Below, one piece after another: positions 21,716 to 32,438 of a DNA stretch of 46,885 nucleotides. Source of the stretch: Mycobacterium interjectum (GTDB lineage: Bacteria; Actinomycetota; Actinomycetes; Mycobacteriales; Mycobacteriaceae); NCBI GenBank assembly GCA_002102225.1, contig LQPB01000056.1:1-46885 (forward strand). The letters are read 5' to 3'. A model generated the notes under the pieces. That model had not been told where the DNA came from, made no database searches, and was given only the letters and a program-made list of their open reading frames with translations. Position numbers and translations under genes: made by a program. Position 1 is the first letter of the stretch, and the number at the start of each line of letters is the position of its first letter.

Positions 21716-22297
21716 TTATGCGCTCGCCCACGGGATGCGGCAGGCGTCACCGGAATTGAAGCCCTGCTCGGTGATGCCCAGCGCGGAGTTCACCCGCGCC
21801 CGCATGTTCTCCAGCCCGATCTGATAGGTCAGCTCGAACACGCCGGCGTCGCCGAAGCGGGCGCGCAGGTCGGCGACCTGCTCGTCGGTGACGGTGTGCG
21901 GGTCGGCGGTCATCGCGTCGGCGTAGGCGATGGCGGCGCGCTCGTCGTCGCTGAACAGGGGCGAGGTTGCGTAGTTGTCGATGTCCTCGAGCCGCTGAAT
22001 GTCCAGGCCGTCGAGGCGCTGCAGCATGGACCCGAAGTCGACACACCACGCGCAGCCGATCGCGCGCGCGGTCCACAGCACCGCGAGTTCGCGCACGCCG
22101 ACCGGGAGCGTCGTGGATGCCCGGTTGACCATCGTTTCGTGCACGGCGCCGGCGATCATCAGTTTGCGATGGTGTGCCGCCACGGCGAACGGCTCGGGAA
22201 CCTGGCCGTAGCGTCGCCTGGCGACCCGATACATGGCCCGGGTCAGCGGCCCGGCGCGCTTGGGGGATAGGGGCTCGATGCGGGTTTTCTGTGTCAT
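21716..22297 (-). CDS. Carboxymuconolactone decarboxylase / AhpD-like protein, probable SigJ target
   Basis: A 193-residue all-helical protein of the CMD/AhpD family with the CxxC redox pair Cys82/Cys85 in ARAIGCAWCVDFG and the family block REVAVL-like RELAVLWTA just before it. AhpD-type proteins reduce peroxidase partners through the CxxC; this one could be a peroxide- or radical-handling protein, but the partner is unknown. It is convergent with sigJ and ends 17 bases from it. CMD genes are one of the three classic target types of ECF41 sigma factors, and the upstream promoter fits that group closely. I recall IS elements beside sigJ in M. tuberculosis at this place, so the partner may have been lost there. 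Confidence 0.88.
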   Translation of the reverse strand: MTQKTRIEPLSPKRAGPLTRAMYRVARRRYGQVPEPFAVAAHHRKLMIAGAVHETMVNRASTTLPVGVRELAVLWTARAIGCAWCVDFGSMLQRLDGLDIQRLEDIDNYATSPLFSDDERAAIAYADAMTADPHTVTDEQVADLRARFGDAGVFELTYQIGLENMRARVNSALGITEQGFNSGDACRIPWASA

Positions 22298-22305
22298 ACC
22301 CCCCA

Positions 22306-22332
22306 GACGGGACCCGATGCGAAAGTGTGACG
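22306..22332 (-). promoter_or_regulatory. Putative ECF41/SigJ promoter of the CMD-like gene
   Basis: On the minus strand CGTCACA (22332-22326) is followed after exactly 16 bases by CGTC (22309-22306). The ECF41 pattern, as I remember it, is TGTCACA-N16-CGTC; only the first base differs. The -10 element ends 8 bases before the ATG of the CMD-like gene (22297), so the message would be leaderless or nearly so, common in mycobacteria. Confidence 0.68.
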
Positions 22333-22407
22333 GGCTGACGCGATCGAGCCGTAGGATGCGCCTAGCCGCTGGAGGCGGTAGCGATGGGGAGCAATTGAGA
22401 GTCGACG

Positions 22408-23472
22408 ATGACCGCGCTGTTTAGCCGTGGGGCCGATCAGTACGACTGGCTCTCCGGCTACCTCGCCTCGCGCGGCATCAGCGGCGCCACCCGGGCCGTG
22501 CTGGCGTTGATCTCCGCCTCGATGGTGTTGTGCCTTTTCGCGCTGCTGGCCGGCTCGGACGGTCCCCGCGGTCCGGTGCCGGTGACGATGACGTGGGTCG
22601 CCGTGGCCGGCGGGGTGGCGGGAATGTTGCTGTGGATATGGCGCTGGCCGACGCGCGCGCAGTCGCTGGTGTTCGCCATGACCTGCAACACCGCCGTCGC
22701 GCTGGCGTGCCTGGCGCACCCGAACCCGCTGGCCGCACTGATCGGGTGTGTCGCCTTCGCGACGTTCGGCGCCTACTTCGCGTTCTTTCACACCACCGGG
22801 TTCGTCCTGTACAACTTCGCGCTGGCCGCCGCCGTCGGCTCGTGGGAGGCCTTGTCGCTGGCGAGATCGGGCCACCCCAGCCTCGCGGGCGTGGATCTGT
22901 GGCTGGTCATCGAGGTCAACATCGCCCTGCCGCTGGCCATCCGAATCCTGGTGCGCGCCCTGTCGGGGGACCTGCTGCGCGCCGACCGTGACCCGCTGAC
23001 GGGCCTGCTGAACAGGCGCGCCTTCCAGCACGAGGCGCTGGGCATGATCTTGGCCCGACGCGGCATCGATTCCCATCTGGTCGTGATGCTGATCGACCTG
23101 GACAACTTCAAGGCCCTCAACGACCGGTGTGGACACGCCGCGGGGGACCACGCGCTGGTCCAGGTCGCCCAGGCGCTGCTGGCCGCGGCCGACAACCAGG
23201 CGGTGGTGTCGCGAAGCGGTGGTGAGGAATTCCTCTTGGCCGGCACTTCGTCGGGCTGCAACGCCGAGTCGTTGGCCGCCCGAATGTGCCGGGCCATCGC
23301 CGACTCGGCCGCGGGGGTCACCGCCAGCATCGGCACCGCCTGCGCGCGTCTGGACGACACCGCACCGGAACCGCAGGCACTGCTGGGCGAGTTGATCAGC
23401 GCCTCCGATGCCGCGATGTACCAGGCCAAACGGTTGGGGGGCAACCGAAGTCACCATCACGAACTTTGCTGA
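22408..23472 (+). CDS. Membrane-bound GGDEF protein, probable diguanylate cyclase
   Basis: A 354-residue protein. The first 190 residues hold about five or six hydrophobic helices (for example LALISASMVLCLFALLAG, VAVAGGVAGMLLWIW, GYFAFF-like GAYFAFFHTTGF), and the rest is a GGDEF domain beginning DRDPLTGLLNRRAF. The signature is GGEEF at 271-275, preceded by VVSRS, and the metal and substrate residues (IDLDNFKALND, CGHAAGDHAL) are present, so cyclic di-GMP synthesis is plausible. The usual RxxD inhibitory site just before the signature is absent. No EAL domain is fused. It stands alone, divergent from the CMD-like gene. Confidence 0.9.
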   Translation: MTALFSRGADQYDWLSGYLASRGISGATRAVLALISASMVLCLFALLAGSDGPRGPVPVTMTWVAVAGGVAGMLLWIWRWPTRAQSLVFAMTCNTAVALACLAHPNPLAALIGCVAFATFGAYFAFFHTTGFVLYNFALAAAVGSWEALSLARSGHPSLAGVDLWLVIEVNIALPLAIRILVRALSGDLLRADRDPLTGLLNRRAFQHEALGMILARRGIDSHLVVMLIDLDNFKALNDRCGHAAGDHALVQVAQALLAAADNQAVVSRSGGEEFLLAGTSSGCNAESLAARMCRAIADSAAGVTASIGTACARLDDTAPEPQALLGELISASDAAMYQAKRLGGNRSHHHELC

Positions 23473-23599
23473 CCGGGCCCGCGAGATCGGGCGAGCCATC
23501 GGTCGGATCCGACGTGTTCGGCGCCCGGAGTTCGGGTACCCGGGTCTTACCCGCGCCGCCATCCGGTGCGGCAGGGTGGGAGAGGGTGAGGAGATAGTG

Positions 23600-23857
23600 A
23601 TGACCTCTCACAATGATCAAGAATCGGACAACGGACGGCTGGAGCACTTCGACGATCCGCAGCTGGGCAGCGGCGCGCGTGACACCGGCCCGGACACCCC
23701 CGAGCAGGGCCGCGGGGACCGGCCCGCCGGGACCGTCGACGAGGACGCGAACCCGCCGGTGAGCGATCCGACCGCGTCGGACACTTACGGCGGCACCGGC
23801 GAGTTGCCGCCGCAGGACACGGGCAGTGCCGTCCCGCCGTACGAGGGACGCCAATAG
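23600..23857 (+). CDS. Small hydrophilic, probably disordered protein
   Basis: An 85-residue protein preceded by GGGTGAGGAGATA, a good ribosome site; GTG 23597 is also in frame. Composition is rich in Asp, Gly, Pro, Ser and Thr with almost no large hydrophobics (LEHFDDPQLG, DTGPDTPEQG, then DPTASDTYGGTGELPPQDTG), so it is probably disordered. I do not recognise a family. It lies between the GGDEF gene and the convergent sdhB. The clear ribosome site and coding-like composition argue that it is real; no function is proposed. Confidence 0.6.
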   Translation: MTSHNDQESDNGRLEHFDDPQLGSGARDTGPDTPEQGRGDRPAGTVDEDANPPVSDPTASDTYGGTGELPPQDTGSAVPPYEGRQ

Positions 23858-23931
23858 GGCGAGCCGTCGACGACGCCCAGGGCGGCTCGGGTGGCGGCTA
23901 CCGGGCGCGGCGCATCCAGGTCCTGAAACGT

Positions 23932-24719
23932 CTAGCGCGAGAACATGATCGCGCGCTTGACCTCCTGGATCGCCTTGGTGACCTCGATGCCGCGCGGGCA
24001 GGATTCGGTGCAGTTGAACGTGGTCCGGCATCGCCACACCCCGTCGACCTCATTGAGGATGTCCAGGCGCTGGGCGGCGGCCTCGTCGCGGCTGTCGAAG
24101 ATGAAGCGGTGTGCGTTGACGATCGCCGCCGGCCCGTAGTAACTGCCTTCGTGCCAGAAGATCGGGCAGCTGGTGGTGCAGCACGCGCACAGGATGCACT
24201 TGGTGGTGTCGTCGTAGCGGGCGCGGTCGGTCGGGCTCTGGATGCGTTCCCGCGTCGGGGGATTGCCGCTGGTGATCAGGTACGGCTTCACGGCGCGGTA
24301 GGCGTCGAAGAACGGCTCCATGTCGACCACCAGGTCCTTCTCCACCGGTAGCCCGCGGATCGGTTCGACCGTGATGGTGAGGGACTTCCCCGGCTTCTTG
24401 GGCAGCAGGTCGCGCATCAGCACCTTGCAGGCCAGCCGGTTGACCCCGTTGATGCGCATGGCGTCCGAGCCGCACACCCCGTGGGCGCAGGACCGCCGGA
24501 ACGTCAGCGTCCCGTCCAGGTAGCTCTTGATGTAGATCAGCAGGTTGAGCATTCGGTCGCTGGGCAGACATGGCACCCGGAAGCTTTGCCAGCCACCGGT
24601 TTTCGCGAACGCCTCGGGCTGGTCGGGATTGAACCGGGCGATCTTCACCGTCACCATCACCGCGCCCTCGGGGATCGGCGGCAGGGGAGGTTCGGGGGCG
24701 TGCTCGACGTCTGCGACCA

Positions 24720-24720
<1 letters not shown>
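23932..24720 (-). CDS. sdhB: Succinate dehydrogenase iron-sulfur subunit
   Basis: A 262-residue SdhB (Rv3319), carrying electrons from the flavoprotein to the membrane quinone site. The [2Fe-2S] ligands are Cys78, Cys83 and Cys98, with Asp86 where many ferredoxins have Cys (CAHGVCGSD); the same Asp occurs in known functional SdhB proteins such as that of E. coli, so it is not a defect. The C-terminal clusters use CILCACCTTSCP and CRTTFNCTESCPRG. Its ATG overlaps the sdhA stop by one base (TGATG). Last gene of sdhCDAB. Confidence 0.97.
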
Positions 24721-26492
<1,772 letters not shown>

Positions 26493-26502
26493 GGCTCGCC
26501 TT

Positions 26503-26970
26503 TCACGAGATGTTCGGATCGAAGGTCACCAGCACGTAGGTGCCCAGCACCAACGTGAACCCGATCGACAGCAGCAGCAGGCTGTTGAGCCAGAACCGGG
26601 TGGAGTTCTTGCGGCTGTAGTCGTCGATGATGGTGCGCAGCCCGTTGCCGCCGTGCAGCTCGGCCAGCCACAGCAGCGCCATGTCCCAGATCTGCCAGAA
26701 CGGCGAGTGCCAGCGCTGCGCCACGTAGTTGAAGTCGATGCGATACACGCCGTCGTCCCACATCAGCATGACGAACAGGTGCCCGATCGCCAGGAACACC
26801 AGCGCGATCCCGGAGAACCGCATGAACAGCCACGCGAATTTCTCGAAGTTGGGGATCCCCGCGCGCCGGCGCGGCGAGCGGGGATTGTCCAGGCTGGCGG
26901 GGCGGTCGTAGAAGCGCTGCTTGACCGGCGCCGCCTGGCCGCGTCCGAGCTGGAGGTCGGGGCTGCTCAT
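26503..26970 (-). CDS. sdhD: Succinate dehydrogenase hydrophobic membrane anchor subunit
   Basis: A 155-residue membrane anchor (Rv3317). After a basic cytoplasmic N-terminus (SLDNPRSPRRRAGIPNFEK) it has three hydrophobic helices: LFMRFSGIALVFLAIGHLFV, a central one around FWQIWDMALLWLAELHGGNG, and LNSLLLLSIGFTLVLGTYVLV. His in AIGHLF is a likely haem ligand. The frame extends upstream through sdhC in another reading frame; ATG 26970, overlapping the sdhC stop as ATGA, is the natural start. Confidence 0.93.
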   Translation of the reverse strand: MSSPDLQLGRGQAAPVKQRFYDRPASLDNPRSPRRRAGIPNFEKFAWLFMRFSGIALVFLAIGHLFVMLMWDDGVYRIDFNYVAQRWHSPFWQIWDMALLWLAELHGGNGLRTIIDDYSRKNSTRFWLNSLLLLSIGFTLVLGTYVLVTFDPNIS

Positions 26971-27368
26971 CGGAAGTGCTCCAGGACGTGAATGGCGGTC
27001 ACCACGCCGGCGGGAACCATGAGCAGCAAAAAGACGATGCCGACGATCCAGAACATCAGCCGCTGGTAGCGCGGGCCCTGCGACCAGAAGTCGATCAGGA
27101 TGACCCGGATTCCGTTCAGGCCGTGGAAGAGCACCGCGGCGATCAGGCCGTACTCCATCAGGCCGACGACCGGCGTCTGATAGTCGTGAATCACCGCGTT
27201 GTAGGTCTGCGGGCTGACCCGCAGCATGGCGGCGTCCAGGACGTGGACGAACAGGAAGAAGAAGACCGTCGCGCCGCTGATGCGATGCAGCACCCACGAC
27301 CACATGCCGGGGTCGCCCCGGTACAGGGTCCGGGGTGGTCGCCGCTTGCGCGCGGTGGCAGCAGTCAC
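26967..27368 (-). CDS. sdhC: Succinate dehydrogenase cytochrome b556 subunit
   Basis: A 133-residue haem-binding anchor (Rv3316), first gene of sdhCDAB. Family marks are MWSWVLHRISGATVFFFLFVHVLD, with the His of FVHVLD as the probable haem ligand, and HGLNGIRVILIDF in the second helix. A third helix is IVGIVFLLLMVPAGVVTAIHV. GTG 27368 was chosen with GTGAGGA five bases before it; the adjacent TTG at 27371 and a much later ATG at MWSW (used, as I recall, in M. tuberculosis) are alternatives. The N-terminal TAATARKRRPPRTLYRGDPG would be lost with the last one. Confidence 0.94.
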   Translation of the reverse strand: MTAATARKRRPPRTLYRGDPGMWSWVLHRISGATVFFFLFVHVLDAAMLRVSPQTYNAVIHDYQTPVVGLMEYGLIAAVLFHGLNGIRVILIDFWSQGPRYQRLMFWIVGIVFLLLMVPAGVVTAIHVLEHFR

Positions 27369-27536
27369 CAAGTCCTCACCGCCCTTAACGTTGAAACGAC
27401 AGTCAAGCCGGGCAATTCAGCCTAACCCTGCCAGCTGCAGGGCCGTGCCGAACAGTCCGCCGGGCGAACTGTCGTGTCAGAGTTAGGGTGACCGTCTCGA
27501 GCCGGCCGTCGACGGCGGGATTTCAGGGAGGTGTGC

Positions 27537-27935
27537 GTGCCCGAGATCGATTGGAATGCGCTGCGCGACAAGGCAATCCATGCTGCTGCGGGGGCCTACG
27601 CGCCCTACTCGCGATTCGCGGTCGGTGCGGCCGGGCTGGTCGACGACGGCCGCGTGGTCACCGGTTGCAATGTGGAGAACGTCTCATATGGCCTTGGTCT
27701 CTGTGCCGAATGCGGTGTGGTGTGCGCGCTGCATACCAGCGGTGGGGGCCGGCTGGTCGCGCTCGCGTGCGTCGACGCCCGGGGCGGCCCGCTGATGCCG
27801 TGCGGGCGGTGCCGTCAGGTGCTCCTGGAGCACGGCGGCCCCGAGCTGCTGATCGACCATCCGGTGCGGCCCCGCCGCCTCGGCGAGCTGCTGCCCGACG
27901 CCTTCACCGCCGACCTGCCCCGGGACCGCCCTTGA
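27537..27935 (+). CDS. cdd: Cytidine deaminase
   Basis: A 132-residue zinc cytidine deaminase (Rv3315c) that converts cytidine and deoxycytidine to the uridine forms. Zinc and proton-transfer residues are Cys56-Ala-Glu58 in LCAECG and Cys89/Cys92 in PCGRC. NVENVSYG and PYSRFAVGAA are substrate blocks. GTG 27537 was chosen: GGGAGG lies five bases before it and the protein then starts PEIDWNALR like the M. tuberculosis form. GTG 27531 is also in frame. The stop overlaps the deoA start by 3 bases; the three salvage genes cdd-deoA-add form one unit. Confidence 0.95.
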   Translation: MPEIDWNALRDKAIHAAAGAYAPYSRFAVGAAGLVDDGRVVTGCNVENVSYGLGLCAECGVVCALHTSGGGRLVALACVDARGGPLMPCGRCRQVLLEHGGPELLIDHPVRPRRLGELLPDAFTADLPRDRP

Positions 27936-29230
27936 CCGGCTTCGGACTGGACGCGCCCTTCGACGCGCCGACGGTGATCAGGACCAAGCGTGACGGCGGC
28001 CGGCTGTCCGATGCGGCCATCGACTGGGTCATCGGCGCGTACACCCGCGGCCTGGTCGCCGACGAACAGATGTCGGCGCTGCTGATGGCGATCTTTTGGC
28101 GCGGCATGGACGGCGGCGAGCTCGCGCGGTGGACGGCGGCGATGCTGGCCTCCGGCGACCGCCTGGACTTCCGCGACCTGCCCCTACCGACCGTGGACAA
28201 GCACTCCACCGGCGGCGTGGGGGACAAGATCACCCTGCCGCTGGTCCCCCTCGTCGCCGCCTGCGGTGCGGCCGTTCCCCAGGCGTCGGGCCGCGGGCTC
28301 GGGCATACCGGCGGCACCCTGGACAAGTTGGAGGCCATCGCCGGGTTTTCCGGCGCGCTGTCCGGCCGGCGGGTGCGCGAGCAGCTCCGCGACGTCGGCG
28401 CGGCGATCTTCGCCGCCGGCGAGCTGGCGCCGGCCGACGCCAAGCTGTACGCGCTGCGCGACGTCACCGCCACCGTCGAGTCGCTGCCGCTGATCGCGAG
28501 CTCGGTGATGAGCAAGAAGCTGGCCGAGGGGGCGGGCGCGCTGGTGCTCGACGTGAAGGTCGGTTCCGGGGCGCTGATGACCTCGGAGGCGGCCAGCCGC
28601 GAGCTGGCGCACGCCATGGTGGGGCTCGGCGCGGCGCACGGCGTGCCCACCCGGGCGCTGCTGACCGACATGAACAGCCCGCTGGGCGCCACGGTGGGCA
28701 ACGCGCTCGAGGTCGCCGAGTCGCTGGAGGTGCTGGCCGGCGGCGGGCCGCCCGACGTGGTGGAGCTGACGTTGCGGCTGGCCACCGAGATGCTCGAGCT
28801 CGCCGGGATCGACGACCGCGATCCCGCTCAGGCGCTGCGCGACGGCACGGCGATGGACCGGTTCCGCCGGCTCGTCGCGGCCCAGGGCGGCGACCTGTCG
28901 GTCCCGTTGCCCGCCGGTTCGTGTTCGGAGACCGTGACCGCCGGCCGGGGCGGCACAATGGGCGATATCGACGCGATGGCAGTGGGGCAGGCGGCATGGC
29001 GGCTCGGCGCGGGGCGATCCCGCCCGGGTGACGCGGTGCAGCCGGGCGCGGGCGTCCGGATTCACCGCCGCCCCGGGGAGCCCGTCGCGGCCGGGGAGCC
29101 GCTGTTCACCCTCTACACCGACGCCCCCGAGCGGTTCGGTGCCGCGCTCGCCGAGCTGGACGGCGGCTTCAGCGTCGGTGACACGCCACCGGCTCGCCGG
29201 CCGCTGATCATCGATCGGATCGCCACGTGA
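27932..29230 (+). CDS. deoA: Thymidine phosphorylase
   Basis: A 432-residue pyrimidine-nucleoside phosphorylase (Rv3314c) that splits thymidine or deoxyuridine with phosphate. The family signature [10 protein letters not shown] is at residues 90-99. Other blocks are [38 protein letters not shown] [12 protein letters not shown] and the C-terminal [15 protein letters not shown] domain. The start is TTG 27932, overlapping the cdd stop (TTGA). The frame continues upstream through cdd in a different phase, which is a shadow. The end overlaps the add start by 4 bases (GTGA). Confidence 0.95.
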   Translation: MTGFGLDAPFDAPTVIRTKRDGGRLSDAAIDWVIGAYTRGLVADEQMSALLMAIFWRGMDGGELARWTAAMLASGDRLDFRDLPLPTVDKHSTGGVGDKITLPLVPLVAACGAAVPQASGRGLGHTGGTLDKLEAIAGFSGALSGRRVREQLRDVGAAIFAAGELAPADAKLYALRDVTATVESLPLIASSVMSKKLAEGAGALVLDVKVGSGALMTSEAASRELAHAMVGLGAAHGVPTRALLTDMNSPLGATVGNALEVAESLEVLAGGGPPDVVELTLRLATEMLELAGIDDRDPAQALRDGTAMDRFRRLVAAQGGDLSVPLPAGSCSETVTAGRGGTMGDIDAMAVGQAAWRLGAGRSRPGDAVQPGAGVRIHRRPGEPVAAGEPLFTLYTDAPERFGAALAELDGGFSVGDTPPARRPLIIDRIAT

Positions 29231-30312
29231 AACTGGATCTGGAGCAGATCAAGAAGGCGCCCAAGGCCCTGCTGCACGACCACCTCGACGGCGGGCTGCG
29301 CCCGTCGACGGTGATCGACATCGCCGGGCAGACCGGCTACGACGGCCTGCCCGCCACCGATGTCGACGAGCTGGCCAAGTGGTTTCGCACCCGCTCGCAC
29401 AGCGGCTCGCTGGAGCGCTACCTGGAGCCGTTCTCGCACACCGTGGCGGTGATGCAGACGCCCGACGCGCTGTACCGCGTCGCCTACGAGTGCGTCGAAG
29501 ACCTGGCCGCCGACGCCGTGGTCTATGCCGAGGTGCGCTTCGCCCCGGAGCTGCACATCGACCGCGGGCTGTCCTTCGATGAGATCGTGGAGGCCGTGCT
29601 GGAGGGATTCGCGGCCGGGGAGAAGGCCTGCGTTGCCGCGGGGCGCCCGATCAAGGTGCGGCTGTTGGTCACCGCGATGCGGCACGCCGCGGTGTCCCGG
29701 GAGATCGCCGAGCTGGCAATTCGCTTCCGCGACAAGGGAGTGGTGGGATTCGATATCGCCGGGGCGGAGGCCGGCAACCCGCCGACGCGTCACCTGGACG
29801 CCTTCGAATACATGCGAGACCACAACGCGCGCTTCACCATTCATGCCGGCGAGGCGTTCGGGTTGCCGTCCATTCACGAGGCGATCGCGTTCTGTGGGGC
29901 CGACCGGCTGGGTCACGGCGTGCGCATCGTCGACGACATCGAGGTCCTCGAGGGCGGGGGAGTCCGGTTGGGCCAGCAGGCATCGATCCTGCGGGACAAG
30001 CGAATTCCACTGGAACTGTGCCCGAGTTCGAACGTGCAGACCGGCGCGGTCAAGAGCATCGCCGAGCACCCGTTCGACCTGCTGGCCCGCGCCCGCTTCC
30101 GGGTGACCGTCAACACCGACAACCGCCTGATGAGCGACACCACCATGAGCCTCGAAATGCACCGGCTGGTCGAGGCTTTCGGCTACGGGTGGAGCGACCT
30201 GGAGCGATTCACCATCAACGCGATGAAGTCGGCCTTCATCCCGTTCGACGAACGGCTGGCGATCATCGACGAGGTGATCAAGCCGCGGTACGCGGTGTTG
30301 ATCGGCGGTTAG
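29227..30312 (+). CDS. add: Adenosine deaminase
   Basis: A 361-residue zinc adenosine deaminase (Rv3313c) that makes inosine from adenosine. The first metal pair is His17/His19 in [12 protein letters not shown]. Further active-site blocks are [10 protein letters not shown] (metal His and catalytic Glu), [19 protein letters not shown] and [11 protein letters not shown] (catalytic Asp). The start is GTG 29227, coupled to the deoA stop. A damaged direct copy of the 3' two thirds of this gene lies 2.1 kb downstream, beyond a PE_PGRS gene; this upstream copy is intact. Confidence 0.96.
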   Translation: MKLDLEQIKKAPKALLHDHLDGGLRPSTVIDIAGQTGYDGLPATDVDELAKWFRTRSHSGSLERYLEPFSHTVAVMQTPDALYRVAYECVEDLAADAVVYAEVRFAPELHIDRGLSFDEIVEAVLEGFAAGEKACVAAGRPIKVRLLVTAMRHAAVSREIAELAIRFRDKGVVGFDIAGAEAGNPPTRHLDAFEYMRDHNARFTIHAGEAFGLPSIHEAIAFCGADRLGHGVRIVDDIEVLEGGGVRLGQQASILRDKRIPLELCPSSNVQTGAVKSIAEHPFDLLARARFRVTVNTDNRLMSDTTMSLEMHRLVEAFGYGWSDLERFTINAMKSAFIPFDERLAIIDEVIKPRYAVLIGG

Positions 30313-30315
30313 CAC

Positions 30316-30336
30316 CGCGACGGTTCACCGGTCGCG
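30316..30336 (+). terminator. Possible hairpin terminator after add
   Basis: CGCGAC and GTCGCG, 9 bases apart, form a six-pair stem just 4 bases after the add stop, extendable with an inner GG/CC. There is no U-tract, which is usual for mycobacterial terminators. The convergent PE_PGRS gene ends 91 bases further on. Confidence 0.4.
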
Positions 30337-30426
30337 TGCGTGCGCGCGACTATCCCCCCGATGGCGTCTTGAGGGCGACCGCGATCTTCGCCGCAGGGCC
30401 CGTCGGCGCGGCGGTGTTGGTCGGTG

Positions 30427-32247
30427 CTACGGGCCGCCGTCGCCGCCGTTGCCGCCGGTGACGACGGTGGTGGCGCCGGTGCCAAAGGCCGCGCCGCCGC
30501 CGCCACCGCCACCAATGTTGGCGTTGCCGCCGTTGCCGCCAGTGACGGTGGCGCCGCCGGAACTGGACGCGTTACCGGCGGCGCCGTTAGTGCCGGCGCC
30601 ACCGAGGACCTGGCCGGTGCCGCCGAGCCCGCCGGCGCCACTGGCCAGACCCTGGGCGCTGCCGCCCTGGCCGCCGGCGCCGCCGGAGCCGCCGGTGATA
30701 GCGCCGCCGCCGCCACCACCGCCACCGGCGGCGCCTTTAGCGCCGACGGCGACGCCGGCATGGCCGCCAACACCGCCGGCGCCGCCGCCGGCGCCGTGGC
30801 CGGCGAGGCCGGTAAAGCCGCCGGTGCTGGCCGCGGTGGTGGTGGTGTTGTCAGCGGCGACGCCGCCCCCGCCACCACCACCCGGTCCTCCCGCCGCGCC
30901 GGACGCCCCGCCGCCGGCACCTCCGGCGCCGCCACCGGCGGAGACGGCGCTGACGCCGAGAGTTGCGGCGCCGCCACCGCCGTCGCCGCCTTGGCCGCCG
31001 GTGCCGCCGGCGCCGCCACTGGTGCTGTTGCCGCCGGCGCCGCCGCCACCGCCGCCGCCGGCGGCGGCGAGGGCGTCGGTGGTGCCGGTGGCGAAGGCGC
31101 TGCCGCCGTTGCCGCCGTTGCCGCCTTGGCCGCCGGTGACACCGTTGCCGCCGTTGCCGCCGCTGCCGCCGTGGTTGCCTTCGGTCACCACGACGCCCGT
31201 GCCGCTGAAGGTGGCGTCGCCGCTGTCGCCGCCGTCGCCGCCGGTGCCGCCCGCACCGCCGACGCTGTCGCCCCCGCGGCCGCCGTCGCCGCCAAAGCCG
31301 GACTGACCGCCGGCGGTAACGTCGTTGTCGCCGCCGTTGCCGCCGTGGCCCCCAGTGCCGCCGGTGCCCGCGGCGCCCGCGCTGGCACCGGGGCCGCCCG
31401 TGCCGCCACCCGCGCCGGCGGCCCCGCCACCGCCGCCGTTGCCGCCGTGGCCGGCGTTGAAGAGGCCGTTGGCGTCGGCGCCTTGGCCGCCCTGGCCGCC
31501 CTGGCCGCCCTGGCCGCCGTCGCCGCCGTCGCCGGCATGGCCGCCGAAGAATCCCGACAATCCCTCGGCTTGGCCACCGCGCCCGCCCGCACCGCCGTTG
31601 CCGTACAACAGCCCCCCGTTGCCGCCGGCGCCACCGGTCCCGCCGTTACCGCCGGGACCGCCGGGGGTCGGTCCGGCCACCGACCCCGTGCTGCCGGTGG
31701 TGCCCGGCCCACCGGCCCCGCCCCGGCCGCCGTCGCCGAACAAGAAAGCGTTACCGCCCTTGCCGCCGGGCTGCCCGGGCGCGCCGGACCCGCCGTCGCC
31801 GCCGGGGCCGAAAAGAATCCCGCCCGGCCCGCCGTTTTGCCCGGTCCCCGGTGCACCATTGGTGCCCTTGCCGATCAACGGCATCCCCAACAGCAACTCG
31901 GTGGGTGCATTGATCACGCCCCGCACCTCTTGCCAGACGGGGTCGAGGGCCTGCAACGGCCCGGCGTTGGCCGCCTCTGCGCCCGTATAGGCACCCGCGG
32001 CGCCCCTCAAAGCCTGGACGAACTGGGCATGAAACGCCTCCGCCTGGCCGCTGAGCGCCTGAAAGGCCTGCCCGTGCCCGGAGAACAGCGAGGAGATCGC
32101 CGCCGAAACCTCATCACCGGCGGCGGCCACCACCGCCGTGGTCTGGACCGCCGCCGCCGCCTGCGCGGCGCTCAACCCCGAGCCGATGCCCGCCAGATCC
32201 GAGGCCGCCGACGCCACAAACTCCGGAACCGCCACTACGTACGACAT
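30427..32247 (-). CDS. PE_PGRS family protein
   Basis: A 606-residue PE_PGRS protein. Residues 1 to about 95 are a PE domain ([20 protein letters not shown]) used for type VII secretion. A linker, [20 protein letters not shown], leads into about 430 residues of GGxGG repeats ending NGGDGGP. No extra C-terminal domain is seen. ATG 32247 was chosen over an upstream codon because GAGGAGGGCAGCG precedes it and the PE motif starts there. The gene is opposite to its neighbours and lies between intact add and a broken add copy; I recall no PE_PGRS at this position in M. tuberculosis. Long frames on the opposite strand are shadows of the repeat. Confidence 0.93.
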   Translation of the reverse strand: MSYVVAVPEFVASAASDLAGIGSGLSAAQAAAAVQTTAVVAAAGDEVSAAISSLFSGHGQAFQALSGQAEAFHAQFVQALRGAAGAYTGAEAANAGPLQALDPVWQEVRGVINAPTELLLGMPLIGKGTNGAPGTGQNGGPGGILFGPGGDGGSGAPGQPGGKGGNAFLFGDGGRGGAGGPGTTGSTGSVAGPTPGGPGGNGGTGGAGGNGGLLYGNGGAGGRGGQAEGLSGFFGGHAGDGGDGGQGGQGGQGGQGADANGLFNAGHGGNGGGGGAAGAGGGTGGPGASAGAAGTGGTGGHGGNGGDNDVTAGGQSGFGGDGGRGGDSVGGAGGTGGDGGDSGDATFSGTGVVVTEGNHGGSGGNGGNGVTGGQGGNGGNGGSAFATGTTDALAAAGGGGGGGAGGNSTSGGAGGTGGQGGDGGGGAATLGVSAVSAGGGAGGAGGGASGAAGGPGGGGGGGVAADNTTTTAASTGGFTGLAGHGAGGGAGGVGGHAGVAVGAKGAAGGGGGGGGAITGGSGGAGGQGGSAQGLASGAGGLGGTGQVLGGAGTNGAAGNASSSGGATVTGGNGGNANIGGGGGGGAAFGTGATTVVTGGNGGDGGP

Positions 32248-32438
32248 CGCTGCCCTCCTCTGGTCGCCGACGCATCGGTGCACCAATGAAATCGAGAGGC
32301 ATCGCAAAGCGTACGCCGATCTCGGTCCAATGATCGGAGTTGTGAAAAACTTTCAGCACTCGTCGCAGCGGCCCGGAGACCACTTGCGACCCACGTGCAA
32401 CAGCTACCGTGATGAGCGGTTCCCCGCGCGCCTACCTA

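Noticed and set aside
24462..24492. Asp in place of a [2Fe-2S] cysteine in SdhB as a possible defect
   Set aside because: The same Asp occurs in functional SdhB proteins including that of E. coli, so it is a known variant.
27488..29230. A 580-residue N-terminally extended thymidine phosphorylase
   Set aside because: The extension is a shadow of cdd in another frame; TTG 27932 overlaps the cdd stop and fits the family length.
31000..32000. CRISPR-like or tandem-repeat array
   Set aside because: The short GCCGCCGTTGCC-type repeats are irregular, have no unique spacers of constant length and encode the PGRS Gly-Gly repeats.
30424..32289. Long plus-strand open frame of about 621 residues rich in Ala and Gly
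   Set aside because: It is the antisense of the PE_PGRS repeat, whose GGC/GCC codons are open in several frames; the PE domain on the minus strand decides the coding strand.
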